Source: Nitrospira sp. SG-bin1 | GTDB taxonomy: Bacteria > Nitrospirota > Nitrospiria > Nitrospirales > Nitrospiraceae | Direction: 5' to 3' | DNA: 48,524 bases | Assembly (NCBI GenBank): GCA_002083365.1 | Contig: LVWS01000021.1 | Location: forward strand, 1-48,524 | Notes under the pieces: generated by a model | Told to the model about the DNA's origin: nothing | The model's database searches: none | The model's input: the letters and a program-made list of their open reading frames with translations, nothing else | Translations under genes and position numbers: made by a program | In this document: piece by piece, positions 25,162 to 33,419 of the stretch | How the letters are laid out: each line of letters opens with the position of its first letter | Numbering within the stretch: the first letter of the stretch is position 1

Positions 25162-26169
25162 ATGAAATCGGCGCGAGCCTCCGTATCGCACTCCTTCGTC
25201 GTTCTGTCTCTGTTGGCGATCGCTTTAGGCCCTTATGGTTGTTCAGATTCCGCAACCGTGAATCCCGAAGTGGAACTTGCCAGCCTGACGGTGACGTCCG
25301 TGGGCGGGCCGCTCGCGCTCGAACCGGCCTTTTCCAGCACCACCACCCAATACAGCGTCGAGCTGTCCAGCACTATCACCAGCGTGACCATCGCCGCGCA
25401 ACCGCGCGTCTCGGGGGACACCGTGAGCATCGACGGCCAGACCACGACGAGCCGTTCCATTACACCCGGCCCTGCAGGAGTCCCCCCCACGATCGTCAGC
25501 ATCGTGGTGTCGGAATCAAACACGAAGTCGAGAACCTACACGGTCGTTCTCAATAGGATATCGCTGGCGGGCAACAACGATTTGTCGGCATTGACGGTCA
25601 CCCCTGGGGCCATGTCCCCGGCGTTCGCTCCAGGCCTGCAGAATTACACCGTGGACGTGGCGACCAACGTCGCCGCGGTGAGCCTGTCCGCGACCAAGTC
25701 CGATCCCAATGCGGTGATATCCGGTGATGTGCCGAACGACGGCCAAGCCGGGATTCCGCTCGGTGGACCGGGGACGACCAAAGACCTGTTGATTACCGTC
25801 ACGGCGCAGAATGGCTCCGCAAAGACCTACCGCATCACCATCAAGCGTGCGGCGCCCATGGACGACAACAATCTGTCCGCGCTGAGCGTCAACGCGGGAG
25901 TTTTGTCTCCGCCCTTTTCCCCGGGGACCGTGATGTATTCGGTGGAAGTCCCCGCCGGTATCGATCGAATCATCGTCTCCGCCACCAAGTCCGATCCGAA
26001 CGCCGTGATGTCGGCATTCGGTTCGGTGATCGCCGCGGCGGGAGTCGCGGCAGGCCAAGCGACCGCCCCGCTGGGGCTCGGAACAACGACATCTGTTGCG
26101 ATGACCGTCACCGCACCGGATGGAAGTCAGAAGACGTACACGATAGAGGTGTTCCGACCGTCACGCTAG
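25162..26169 (+). CDS. Cadherin-like beta-sandwich repeat lipoprotein 5 (three repeats)
   Basis: A 335-residue putative lipoprotein, the shortest of the five: signal to GPYGC (Cys27), SDSATVNPEVELASL, then three cadherin-like beta-sandwich repeats. The last contains TKSDPNAVMSAFGSV and ends EVFRPSR, matching the end of gene 4. In-frame starts at 25069 and 25150 are also possible. I chose 25162 because it reproduces Cys27 and the common leader spacing; AGGAG lies 12 bases upstream, which is long. Gene 5 looks like gene 4 with central repeats lost, or the reverse. It converges with the response regulator gene. Confidence 0.82.
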   Translation: MKSARASVSHSFVVLSLLAIALGPYGCSDSATVNPEVELASLTVTSVGGPLALEPAFSSTTTQYSVELSSTITSVTIAAQPRVSGDTVSIDGQTTTSRSITPGPAGVPPTIVSIVVSESNTKSRTYTVVLNRISLAGNNDLSALTVTPGAMSPAFAPGLQNYTVDVATNVAAVSLSATKSDPNAVISGDVPNDGQAGIPLGGPGTTKDLLITVTAQNGSAKTYRITIKRAAPMDDNNLSALSVNAGVLSPPFSPGTVMYSVEVPAGIDRIIVSATKSDPNAVMSAFGSVIAAAGVAAGQATAPLGLGTTTSVAMTVTAPDGSQKTYTIEVFRPSR

Positions 26170-26316
26170 GCGGACCCGCATCGTACTGCTCGTGCGATCC
26201 GTGCTGCCTGGCAAGCGTGGCTCATCCCTCCCGGCCGACAAGACCTCGTCTCGCCGCGCGTGGAGCACCGGACACATGCTCATGCAGGAAGAACAGGCTT
26301 GTGCCGACGGCATGCC

Positions 26317-26988
26317 TTATCGTTTCGGGTCCAGCTCGATCAGTCCCTTGCGAATGGCGAGAATGGCCGCTTGCGTGCGGTCATAGACTTGCAGCTTGTG
26401 GAAGATGTTCCGGACGTGGTTCTTCACCGTCTTTTCGCTCAAATCAAGACTGTTCGCGATCTCCTTGTTGGTTTTTCCGTCGGCCACCAGCCGCAAGACC
26501 GTAATCTCCCGTTCGGTCAGATCATGCTCGGCCCACGCCGGCTTCTTGCCTTTCTTTTGCGCCATCAACGAGAATTCCGCCAAGATTTTGCTGGCGACGG
26601 ACGGATGGATCAGTGATTCACCCCGATAGATGGCGCGGATGGCCGCCACGATTTGCGACGATTCGGAGTCTTTCAAGAGATACCCGGTTGCGCCTGCACG
26701 CACGAGGTCGAAGATGTATTGTTGCTCCTCGTACATCGTCAACGCGACGATGCCGATATGTGGAAACTCCCGCTTGATTTGCCTGGTCGCCTCGACGCCG
26801 CCCATCCGCGGCATGCTCACGTCCATGAGAATCACATCCGGCAGCAGGGCGCGGGCTTTCTCCACCGCTTCCATCCCATCCTGGGCTTCGCCGATGACGT
26901 GAATATCGTCCTTGGTCTTGAGAATGGCGGCCAAGCCTTCCCGGACCACCCGATGGTCGTCGGCGATCAACACCTTAATCTTCTCCAT
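26317..26988 (-). CDS. NarL/LuxR-family response regulator
   Basis: A 223-residue two-component regulator. The receiver domain spans about residues 4-120, with acidic pocket D10/D11, phospho-acceptor D56 (ILMDVSMPRMGG) and the conserved lysine K106 (GYLLKDS). A LuxR-type helix-turn-helix follows (about 153-215), LTEREITVLRLVADGKTNKEIA with SLDLSEKTVKNHVRNIF as recognition region. Its start overlaps the end of the kinase gene by 14 bases, so the two are a translationally coupled pair. Targets cannot be read from the sequence. The five-gene lipoprotein array lies immediately next to it in convergent orientation. Confidence 0.94.
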   Translation of the reverse strand: MEKIKVLIADDHRVVREGLAAILKTKDDIHVIGEAQDGMEAVEKARALLPDVILMDVSMPRMGGVEATRQIKREFPHIGIVALTMYEEQQYIFDLVRAGATGYLLKDSESSQIVAAIRAIYRGESLIHPSVASKILAEFSLMAQKKGKKPAWAEHDLTEREITVLRLVADGKTNKEIANSLDLSEKTVKNHVRNIFHKLQVYDRTQAAILAIRKGLIELDPKR

Positions 26989-28081
26989 TCTCCCTCACCT
27001 CCTTATGGCCCAGCGGCACCTCGACCGTGATTTTCGTGCCTTTGCCCGGTTTGGATTGCACGTGTCCCTCACCGCCCACCAATCGCGCCCGTTCCAAAAT
27101 ACCTTTGATGCCGAAATGATCCCATTTCTCCGGATCGCGCAGGACGGCCTCCAGATCGAAGCCGATGCCGTTGTCGGCGATCGTCACGCGCAACAGATCC
27201 ATATCGATATCCAGCTTGATCGAGACTCGATCGGCTTTGGCGTGTTTTTCGACGTTGCTCAACGCTTCCTGGATGATCCGAAACAAAAAGATCTTCGTTC
27301 GGGGAAAGAGAATCTGTTCATCTCCCGTCACCGCGAACTTCGTGGCGATATGGGTTTGGGTCTGGTACGACTTGAAATAATTCGTGAGAGCGGGGATCAA
27401 TTCCATCTTGTCGTAGTGCAGAGGACGCAGGTTGAAGATGACTTGTCGCGCTTCTTGTATGGCCAACTTCAATTGCGCCTTGCTTTCCTTGATGGTGGCG
27501 AGGCTCGCTCGCGGGTTCTTTCGGATGAGTTGTTGGCACAGATCCAACTTGAAATTCACCCCGGCCAAGCTCTGCACAAGGCCGTCGTGGATCTCGCAGG
27601 CGATTCTGGTCCGCTCTTCCGTGACCGCGGCTCCGGTCTCTTTGACATACAGGCGATAGAGCGACTGATATTTGTTCAGCGTCTTCTCGATCTCCGCGGT
27701 CGCGCGAATGCGGGCTTCAATCAGTTCCCACATGAATTTCGCGCTGGCCCCGCCGATGACCGTGACGCCCATCCGATGAAACTCCTGGAGGAACTGCCCG
27801 ACTTCTCCGTTCCCCGACACATCGATGATCAAATCGACGCGTTCCATGGCCAACAGCTGCCGATAGTCCCGCGTGACCGGAATGTTGAGCTGTTTGGCCA
27901 ATCCTACTCCCGGCGCCTCCGGATTGAGTTCCGCGACACCGACGATCTGCACCAGCGGATCGTTCGCGAAGATCTCCATGAGCGCGGTGCCCCCGCGACC
28001 GGCCCCGATGATCGCGACGTTCGTCGCGCCGGAGCTCGGCGTGTTCCGTCGAGCGCGCTGCTGGGGAAGCGGTTTGTTCAT
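26975..28081 (-). CDS. NarL-type histidine kinase with N-terminal Rossmann-like domain
   Basis: A 368-residue soluble sensor kinase without membrane helices. Residues 20-115 look like a dinucleotide-binding Rossmann fold: strand-loop NVAIIGAGRGGTAL with GxGxxG at 26-31, then QIVGVAELNP with an acidic residue after the second strand, DLIIDVSGNGEV and VTVIGGASAKF, as in dehydrogenase N-domains. A coiled linker (about 120-150) leads to a HisKA_3 dimerisation domain with phospho-acceptor H165 (RIACEIHDGLVQ) and an ATPase domain with N-box QEALSNVEKHAKA (271-283) and G-box DNGIGFD (303-309). It is coupled to the downstream response regulator. The N-domain suggests cytoplasmic sensing of NAD(P)(H) or a related nucleotide; that is inference. 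Confidence 0.88.
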   Translation of the reverse strand: MNKPLPQQRARRNTPSSGATNVAIIGAGRGGTALMEIFANDPLVQIVGVAELNPEAPGVGLAKQLNIPVTRDYRQLLAMERVDLIIDVSGNGEVGQFLQEFHRMGVTVIGGASAKFMWELIEARIRATAEIEKTLNKYQSLYRLYVKETGAAVTEERTRIACEIHDGLVQSLAGVNFKLDLCQQLIRKNPRASLATIKESKAQLKLAIQEARQVIFNLRPLHYDKMELIPALTNYFKSYQTQTHIATKFAVTGDEQILFPRTKIFLFRIIQEALSNVEKHAKADRVSIKLDIDMDLLRVTIADNGIGFDLEAVLRDPEKWDHFGIKGILERARLVGGEGHVQSKPGKGTKITVEVPLGHKEVRENGED

Positions 28082-28194
28082 CGGTCCTGTACTCTCCTAC
28101 GCATAGCTCGGCGAGGGCCGCCACGAGCGAACGTCGAATCGGATGGGAAGGATGCGGTCGGGAAGAGAAATGATGGGGGTCGGGGAGTTGCGCC

Positions 28195-28659
28195 CTACCG
28201 CTCGCGACGGTGCTGCGCGAGCGTTTTCAGCTCGTCCATGAATTGGTCGATGTCCTTGAACTCTCGGTACACGGATGCGAAGCGGACATAGGCGACCTGG
28301 TCCAGCTGATGCAACTCCTTCATGACTTCTTCACCGACGACCCGACTCTCAATCTCCGTCTCGCCCATCTCCTGGATCCGTTTTTCAATTCGATCGGTGA
28401 CGGCTTCGATCGTGCTGATGCTGATCGGCCGCTTTTCACAGGCTTTTTTCAGACCGACCAGAATCTTATTGCGGTCAAAGGACTCTCGGCGACCGTCTTT
28501 CTTCACCACCACGGGAAGAATTTCCTCGACCCGCTCGTAGGTGGTATAGCGGCGCTTGCAGCCCAGGCACTCACGGCGACGGCGAATGACTTCGCCCTCC
28601 TTGGCCATGCGGGAATCGACGACCTTGTCCTCGAGTTCATCGCAGAAGGGACATTTCAC
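28195..28659 (-). CDS. nrdR: Transcriptional repressor NrdR
   Basis: A 154-residue protein of standard NrdR length: N-terminal zinc ribbon with MKCPFC (Cys3, Cys6) and ECLGCKRR (Cys31, Cys34), then an ATP-cone domain (VVVKKDGRRESFDRNKIL). NrdR represses ribonucleotide reductase genes in response to ATP/dATP. It lies 33 bp downstream of glyA on the same strand, a common neighbourhood. No ribonucleotide reductase gene or obvious NrdR box is in the window. Confidence 0.96.
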   Translation of the reverse strand: MKCPFCDELEDKVVDSRMAKEGEVIRRRRECLGCKRRYTTYERVEEILPVVVKKDGRRESFDRNKILVGLKKACEKRPISISTIEAVTDRIEKRIQEMGETEIESRVVGEEVMKELHQLDQVAYVRFASVYREFKDIDQFMDELKTLAQHRRER

Positions 28660-28692
28660 CGGTGGCGACCCTGCTCTCTCGCTATCGACCGC

Positions 28693-29958
28693 CTAGTAGG
28701 GATGAAAGATGGGAAACCTGGCACACAATGCTTTGGCCTGTTCGCGAACGTCTTCCAACGCGGCCGGCTCCTGTCGGTGCCGGAGGACACGATCCACCAA
28801 CTCGACGATCTGCTTCATCTCGGGTTCCTTCATCCCGCGCGTGGAGACGATGGGCGACCCCAGACGGATTCCGCTGGCCACGGCCGGCGGTTTTTCATCA
28901 TACGGCACGGCGTTCTTGTTGACGATTATCCCGGCCGTATCGAGCGCGGCATCCGCCTCTTTCCCGGTGATCCCCTTGTTCGTGAGGTTCAAGAGCATCA
29001 AGTGAGTATCGGTCCCGCCCGAGACGATCTTATAGCCGCGATCGACGAACCCTTGCGCCAAGGCCTTCGCGTTGGCGAGGACTTGCCGCTGATAGCATTT
29101 GAATTCCGGCGACAAGGCTTCTTTGAAGGCCACCGCCTTGGCCGCGATCACATGCATCAAGGGGCCGCCCTGTAATCCCGGAAATACGAGCTTGTCGACC
29201 GCCTTCGCGTGCTCGGCTTTGCACATCGTGACGCCGCCACGGGGACCGCGGAGCGTTTTATGCGTCGTCGTCGTGACGAAGTCGGCATAGGGCACGGGAT
29301 TCGGATGGAGTCCGGCGGCGATGAGGCCGGCAATGTGCGCGATATCGACCAGCAGATAGGCCCCGACCGATTTGGCAATCTGCTGGAACCGGGGGAAATC
29401 CAGCACGCGGGCATAGGCGCTGGCGCCGACGACGATCATCCGCGGACGGCATTCCTCGGCAACCTTTTGAACGGCATCGTAGTCGATCCGTTCCGTCTCA
29501 CGATCGACGCCATAGGAGAACACGCGGAAGAGGATGCCTGAGAAGTTGACTTTACTCCCATGCGTGAGATGGCCGCCTTGGGCAAGATCCATCCCGAGAA
29601 TGGTGTCCCCCGCCTTCAGGACCGACAGATAGGCCGCCATGTTGGCTTGCGAACCGGAATGCGGCTGCACATTCACATGTTCGGCGCCGAAAATTTCTCG
29701 GCACCGCTGAATCGCCAGATCCTCGACGGCGTCCGCATGCTGGCATCCGCCGTAATACCGTTTGCCGGGATACCCTTCCGCATATTTATTGGTGAGCAAG
29801 GAGCCTTGTGCCGCCAAGACCGCCGGGCTGGCGAAATTTTCCGACGCGATGAGGAGCAATTTCTCCCGCTGCCGGACTTCTTCCGCCTCGATCGCGGCGT
29901 AGACTTCGGGATCGGCCGTTTTCAGGGCATCCCATGAACCAATCGCGTCACTGCTCAT
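28693..29958 (-). CDS. glyA: Serine hydroxymethyltransferase
   Basis: A PLP enzyme of about 421 residues that interconverts serine and glycine with transfer of a one-carbon unit to tetrahydrofolate. Family marks are EEVRQREKLLLIASENFAS near the N-terminus, the glycine-rich PHSGSQANMAAY, and the PLP-lysine motif VTTTTHKTLRGPRGG. Two in-frame ATGs are close: 29965-29967, only one base from GGGGAG, and 29956-29958, which has more suitable spacing; I use the latter. It sits between rplI (upstream) and nrdR in a probable operon. Together with kbl-tdh and FtcD it connects to one-carbon metabolism. Confidence 0.96.
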   Translation of the reverse strand: MSSDAIGSWDALKTADPEVYAAIEAEEVRQREKLLLIASENFASPAVLAAQGSLLTNKYAEGYPGKRYYGGCQHADAVEDLAIQRCREIFGAEHVNVQPHSGSQANMAAYLSVLKAGDTILGMDLAQGGHLTHGSKVNFSGILFRVFSYGVDRETERIDYDAVQKVAEECRPRMIVVGASAYARVLDFPRFQQIAKSVGAYLLVDIAHIAGLIAAGLHPNPVPYADFVTTTTHKTLRGPRGGVTMCKAEHAKAVDKLVFPGLQGGPLMHVIAAKAVAFKEALSPEFKCYQRQVLANAKALAQGFVDRGYKIVSGGTDTHLMLLNLTNKGITGKEADAALDTAGIIVNKNAVPYDEKPPAVASGIRLGSPIVSTRGMKEPEMKQIVELVDRVLRHRQEPAALEDVREQAKALCARFPIFHPY

Positions 29959-29977
29959 CGTCTCCATACTCCCCGCT

Positions 29978-30445
29978 TTACGCTGAAGGTTCTTCAGGCT
30001 CTTGCTTCTTCACCACGCGGACCGTCACGGTCGCCACCACGTCCCTCGGCATCTTGATCGGCACGGATACCGTGCCGAGTTCCTTGATCGGTTGCGCCAA
30101 TTGGATTTTTCGCCGATCCACCGTGACACCTTGCGCGGCCAACCCTTCCGCGATGTCTTTCGCGGTGACGGACCCGAACATCTTGTCGTCTTTCCCGACC
30201 TGCGCTTCGATCGTCAGCGAGACCGCGGACACCTTCTTGGCATGGGCCTCGATTTCCAGTTTCTCTTTCTTGGCCTTTTCCGCCGCCACTCGTTTCACAT
30301 GTTCGAAGGCCTTGATGCTCCGGCTGTCGGCTTGGACGGCCTTCCGGCGCGGCAACAGATAGTTCCTCGCAAATCCATCGGCGACGTTGATGAGATCGCC
30401 GAGATGCCCCACCCCTTCCAGGGTTTCTTGAAGAATGACTTTCAT
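29978..30445 (-). CDS. rplI: 50S ribosomal protein L9
   Basis: A 155-residue protein beginning MKVILQETLEGVGHLGDLI and containing GFARNYLLPRRKAV, the RNA-binding N-domain signature of L9, a connecting charged helix (about 55-80) and the C-domain (MFGSVTAKDIAEGL). A ribosome site AAGGAG lies seven bases before the ATG. In many bacteria rplI follows rpsF/rpsR; here it has its own promoter and leads the rplI-glyA-nrdR series. The C-terminal extension KKQEPEEPSA is slightly longer than usual. Confidence 0.97.
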   Translation of the reverse strand: MKVILQETLEGVGHLGDLINVADGFARNYLLPRRKAVQADSRSIKAFEHVKRVAAEKAKKEKLEIEAHAKKVSAVSLTIEAQVGKDDKMFGSVTAKDIAEGLAAQGVTVDRRKIQLAQPIKELGTVSVPIKMPRDVVATVTVRVVKKQEPEEPSA

Positions 30446-30475
30446 ACCGCTACTCCTTGACTAAGAAAGGGGTGA

Positions 30476-30504
30476 AGGATACTGGGGTGACTGCGAAAAG
30501 TCAA
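30476..30504 (-). promoter_or_regulatory. Sigma70-type promoter of rplI-glyA-nrdR
   Basis: On the minus strand: TTGACT (30499-30504), a 17-bp spacer, TATCCT (30476-30481). Initiation near 30469 leaves a 24-nt leader with the AAGGAG ribosome site of rplI. Confidence 0.65.
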
Positions 30505-30700
30505 TTCAGACAAAGGCCACTGAACCGTACCCCAATACCTAAGCAGGCTCATCCATGAGCATGGCAGCCGTCAGATTCTACTAAGGATACACCTCTGTAC
30601 TGGCACGGGGGAGAAAGCTTTTCACGTATCAGATGGAGGGAAACTCTCCAGACGAGTTTACAGCGCGTTGAATTCTTCGACGGTCAGCGCGCTTGGCGAA

Positions 30701-30814
30701 TCAATTTACAAAGGAGTCCAGGTCCTTTCCCTGGGAGAGGCATCCTGGCAAAGCCGGAACCTCGGCAACAAAGCAACCTGCCTCATCCTGTTCCACCACA
30801 ACATGGAGTTTCAT
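30701..30814 (-). pseudogene. Truncated HicB-family antitoxin fragment
   Basis: A 37-codon frame beginning MKLHVVVEQDEAGCFVAEVP and continuing ALPGCLSQGKDLDSFVN before a TGA. The pattern V.V.EQDE..G.FVAEVP.LPGC.SQG is the N-terminal half of HicB/UPF0150-type antitoxins, which normally run on with EALENIKEAI and a DNA-binding or regulatory tail. Here the frame stops where that helix should begin. GGGAG lies nine bases before the ATG. No HicA toxin frame is found upstream on the same strand. It is most likely a decayed toxin-antitoxin remnant; a functional short peptide cannot be excluded. Confidence 0.6.
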
Positions 30815-30958
30815 TTCTAAAATCTCCCTTTTCCATCACATCGAGGGCTATTATCGAGAAGACCATCTTCATGGTCAAGCAATCAGGCCGATAGGAGAAA
30901 CACTAAAGGTGAAAGGTCCGTTGCGTGCCAGTTTTCCGATCCGGCCCCTGAGGCCGTG

Positions 30959-32149
30959 TCACGAAATCACGCCGAGCGCCCGGCCCACCTTGGCAAACGC
31001 CGCCACGGCTTGCTGCAACTGAACCGTGGTATGGGCCGCCGACATTTGAGTCCGGATCCTCGCCTGCCCTTGCGGCACCACCGGATAGCTGAATCCGACG
31101 ACGTAGATGCCTTCTTTCAGCAGAGCCTCCGCCATCGACGTGGCAAGCGCGGCCTCGCCCAACATCACGGGAATGATGGGATGCTCGCCCGGGACAAGCC
31201 GGAAGCCCAGTCCGGTCAACTCGGCACGGAAGAAGGCGGCATTGGCCCGAAGCCTTTCCCTGAGAGGGTCGCCCTGTTCGACGAGATCGATCGCGCACAG
31301 CGCACCGGCCGCGATGGGAGGAGGAAGGGAGTTGGAGAACAAGTAGGGGCGCGATCGTTGCCGCAACAACTCGATCACCTCGGCCTTGCCGGAGGTAAAC
31401 CCGCCGGTCGCGCCACCCAGCGTTTTTCCCAAGGTGCTCGTGACGATCTCGATGCGGTCGGCGACGCCGAAACGAGCCGGGGTTCCCCTGCCCTTCGGAC
31501 CCAACACCCCGGTCGCATGGCTGTCATCGACCACCACCGCTGCGTCGTACCGTTCCGCCAGCTGAACGATCCGATCCAGTTTGGCCAGATCGCCGTCCAT
31601 CGAGAAGACTCCGTCCGTGACAATCAGCCGCAGGCGGCAGGGAGCGGCTTCGTGAAGCCGTGCTTCGAGCTCCGCCATGTCGGAATGGGCGTATCGGAAT
31701 CGCTTCGCCTTGCAGAGTCTGATGCCGTCGATCAGGCTGGCATGATTCAACGCATCGCTGATGACGGCATCGTTCTCATCCAGCAAGACTTCGAACAGTC
31801 CCCCGTTCGCGTCGAAGCACGAACTGTAGAGGATGGTGTCCTCGGTCCCGAGAAACTGGCTGACGGTTTGCTCGAGTTGTTTATGCAGGTCTTGCGTACC
31901 GCAAATGAACCGCACCGAGGCCATGCCATAGCCATGCGTTTCGAGCCCTTTGCGAGCCGCCTGCACGATGGCCGGATGATTCGCGAGTCCCAAATAGTTG
32001 TTCGCACAGAGATTCAGCACCGAACCTTGCGCCACGAGGATGTCCGACCCTTGCGGACCAAGAATGCGTCGCTCGGATTTGTGGAGGCCTTTGGCGCGGA
32101 TGTCGGCGAGCTGAGTATCGAAAACTTTCTTGAAGGACGAGTAGGCCAT
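30959..32149 (-). CDS. kbl: Glycine C-acetyltransferase (2-amino-3-ketobutyrate CoA ligase)
   Basis: A 396-residue PLP enzyme of the alpha-oxoamine synthase family that cleaves 2-amino-3-oxobutyrate with CoA to glycine and acetyl-CoA. Recognisable segments are NLCANNYLGLANHP, the aspartate-containing DDSHATGVLGPKGRG and the PLP-lysine region STLGKTLGGATGGF. The length is that of Kbl (about 395-400). It follows tdh on the same strand with a 72-bp hairpin-bearing spacer, making the usual two-step threonine degradation operon. Confidence 0.95.
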   Translation of the reverse strand: MAYSSFKKVFDTQLADIRAKGLHKSERRILGPQGSDILVAQGSVLNLCANNYLGLANHPAIVQAARKGLETHGYGMASVRFICGTQDLHKQLEQTVSQFLGTEDTILYSSCFDANGGLFEVLLDENDAVISDALNHASLIDGIRLCKAKRFRYAHSDMAELEARLHEAAPCRLRLIVTDGVFSMDGDLAKLDRIVQLAERYDAAVVVDDSHATGVLGPKGRGTPARFGVADRIEIVTSTLGKTLGGATGGFTSGKAEVIELLRQRSRPYLFSNSLPPPIAAGALCAIDLVEQGDPLRERLRANAAFFRAELTGLGFRLVPGEHPIIPVMLGEAALATSMAEALLKEGIYVVGFSYPVVPQGQARIRTQMSAAHTTVQLQQAVAAFAKVGRALGVIS

Positions 32150-32163
32150 GGTTAGAACATAAT

Positions 32164-32220
32164 TGAGAGATGAGGACTGAGGGCCGAGGGCTGTTCTCTC
32201 AGTCCTCGTACCTCAGCCTG
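32164..32220. repeat. Short-period intergenic repeat able to form a hairpin (element 2)
   Basis: Between tdh and kbl. GAGGACTGAG (32172-32181) and CTCAGTCCTC (32198-32207) are perfect 10-bp inverted arms. The region is made of degenerate GAGGACT/GAGGGCC/GAGGGCT units on one side and their complement on the other. There is no T-run, so it does not look like a terminator. Confidence 0.7.
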
Positions 32221-32221
32221 A

Positions 32222-33256
32222 CTACGGGTACAACACCACTTTCCCGCACTGTCCGGACTGGATCAAGTCAAAGCCGGTGGCAAACTCCTTCATCGGGAAA
32301 GAGTGAGTGATGACCGGCCGGATATCGAGACCGGCCTTAAAGAGGCCGGCCAGTCGGTACCAAGTTTCAAACAAGCGCCGGCCGGTGATGCCATAGACGC
32401 GAATTCCCTTGAAAATCATTTCGTTCGGCAAATCGAAGCACACAGGGCCGGTTGGAATCCCGAACAGAGTGACCCGGCCGCCGTTCTTTACGGCACGAAA
32501 CGCCTGATGCATGGCCGCGGGGTCTCCTGACATCTCCAGCGCGGCATCGACCCCTTCACCGGCGGTCATGTCGAGGATCGCCGACGTCATGTGCTCGGAT
32601 GATTCGGACTTCGCATTGAGAACATGATCCGCCCCCACCTGCTTGGCCAAACCAAGCCGATAGTCGCTGATATCGGACGCGATAATGGTCGCCGCACCGG
32701 CGGTTCGTGCGACAGCCGCGGCAAATAAACCGGTCGGCCCACACCCCGTGATCAAGACCGTATGGCCGGTGAGATCTTCAGCGAGGGCGGCATCCACCGC
32801 ATTGCCAAGCGGCTCTTGCACGCAGGCTAACTCGGGTGGAATGTTCGGAGCCGTGTGCCACAAGACCCCCTCCGGCAATGCGACGTACTGCGCGTAGGAG
32901 CCGTCTCGATCGATCCCGAGAATCTTGTAATTCTTGCACACGTGCGCCTGCCCGGTGCGGCACTGGAAGCAGGCGCCGCAGGTCAGATGCGATTCGGCGG
33001 CGACATAGTCACCGACCTTGACCAGAGACACCTCCCGCCCCACCGCCACGACGTGACCGCACAATTCGTGACCGATGATTCGCGGAGGATGAATTCGGCG
33101 TTGTGCCCACTCGTCCCACCGATAGATATGGGCGTCGGTTCCGCATAACGAAGTCGCGGCCACCTTCACCACGGCGTCGTGTGGCCCAGGGGTTGGGTCA
33201 GCCCATTGGGTCAGGGCCAACCCCGGTCCCGCAGTCGTTTTGACGAGCGCTTGCAT
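32222..33256 (-). CDS. tdh: L-threonine 3-dehydrogenase
   Basis: A 344-residue zinc-dependent medium-chain dehydrogenase that oxidises threonine to 2-amino-3-oxobutyrate with NAD. Catalytic-zinc residues lie in SLCGTDAHIYRWDEWA and GHELCGHVV, and the structural-zinc cysteines in CGACFQCRTGQAHVC. The Rossmann segment VLITGCGPTGLFAAAVA follows. DEWAQRRIHPPRIIGHE is typical of Tdh rather than of general alcohol dehydrogenases. The next gene is kbl, which uses its product. Confidence 0.95.
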   Translation of the reverse strand: MQALVKTTAGPGLALTQWADPTPGPHDAVVKVAATSLCGTDAHIYRWDEWAQRRIHPPRIIGHELCGHVVAVGREVSLVKVGDYVAAESHLTCGACFQCRTGQAHVCKNYKILGIDRDGSYAQYVALPEGVLWHTAPNIPPELACVQEPLGNAVDAALAEDLTGHTVLITGCGPTGLFAAAVARTAGAATIIASDISDYRLGLAKQVGADHVLNAKSESSEHMTSAILDMTAGEGVDAALEMSGDPAAMHQAFRAVKNGGRVTLFGIPTGPVCFDLPNEMIFKGIRVYGITGRRLFETWYRLAGLFKAGLDIRPVITHSFPMKEFATGFDLIQSGQCGKVVLYP

Positions 33257-33419
33257 GAGCCTATTCTATACCAACCCATCGGTTGACACCCATGTTTCTG
33301 CGAAAGAATCGAGTTGCAGGGAGTTCACGGCGATAGGTAGGATGCCGGACTACCTGAGCATCACGCAAAGGGTACGGGCCGTTCACATAGGCCGGTCTAG
33401 AGACGCGAAAGGCGGAGGC

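Larger units (their letters stand above)
30446..30958. other. Intergenic region with gene remnants
   Basis: 513 bp between rplI and kbl. It holds the rplI promoter, a broken HicB-like reading frame at 30701-30814 and the sequence ATACCTAAGCAGG (about 30534-30546), close to the dyad before lipoprotein gene 3. A GGAG/CTCC hairpin lies near 30634-30652. Otherwise no gene is supported. Confidence 0.55.

Noticed and set aside
17000..26169. CRISPR-like or satellite interpretation of the repeated sequence
   Set aside because: The repeats are in-frame protein-domain repeats of about 270-300 bp with diverged sequence; there are no short identical repeats with spacers.
26912..28291. Plus-strand frame of 459 codons opposite the histidine kinase
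   Set aside because: The kinase on the other strand shows all expected motifs; this frame is rich in Arg, His and Asp with no domain.
30815..30958. A HicA toxin gene upstream of the HicB fragment
   Set aside because: Translation of the minus strand shows a short frame (MKMVFSIIALDVMEKG) but nothing like the HicA fold or its conserved histidine.
30956..32155. Plus-strand frame of 399 codons opposite kbl
   Set aside because: Mirrors kbl almost exactly; no start signal or family match.
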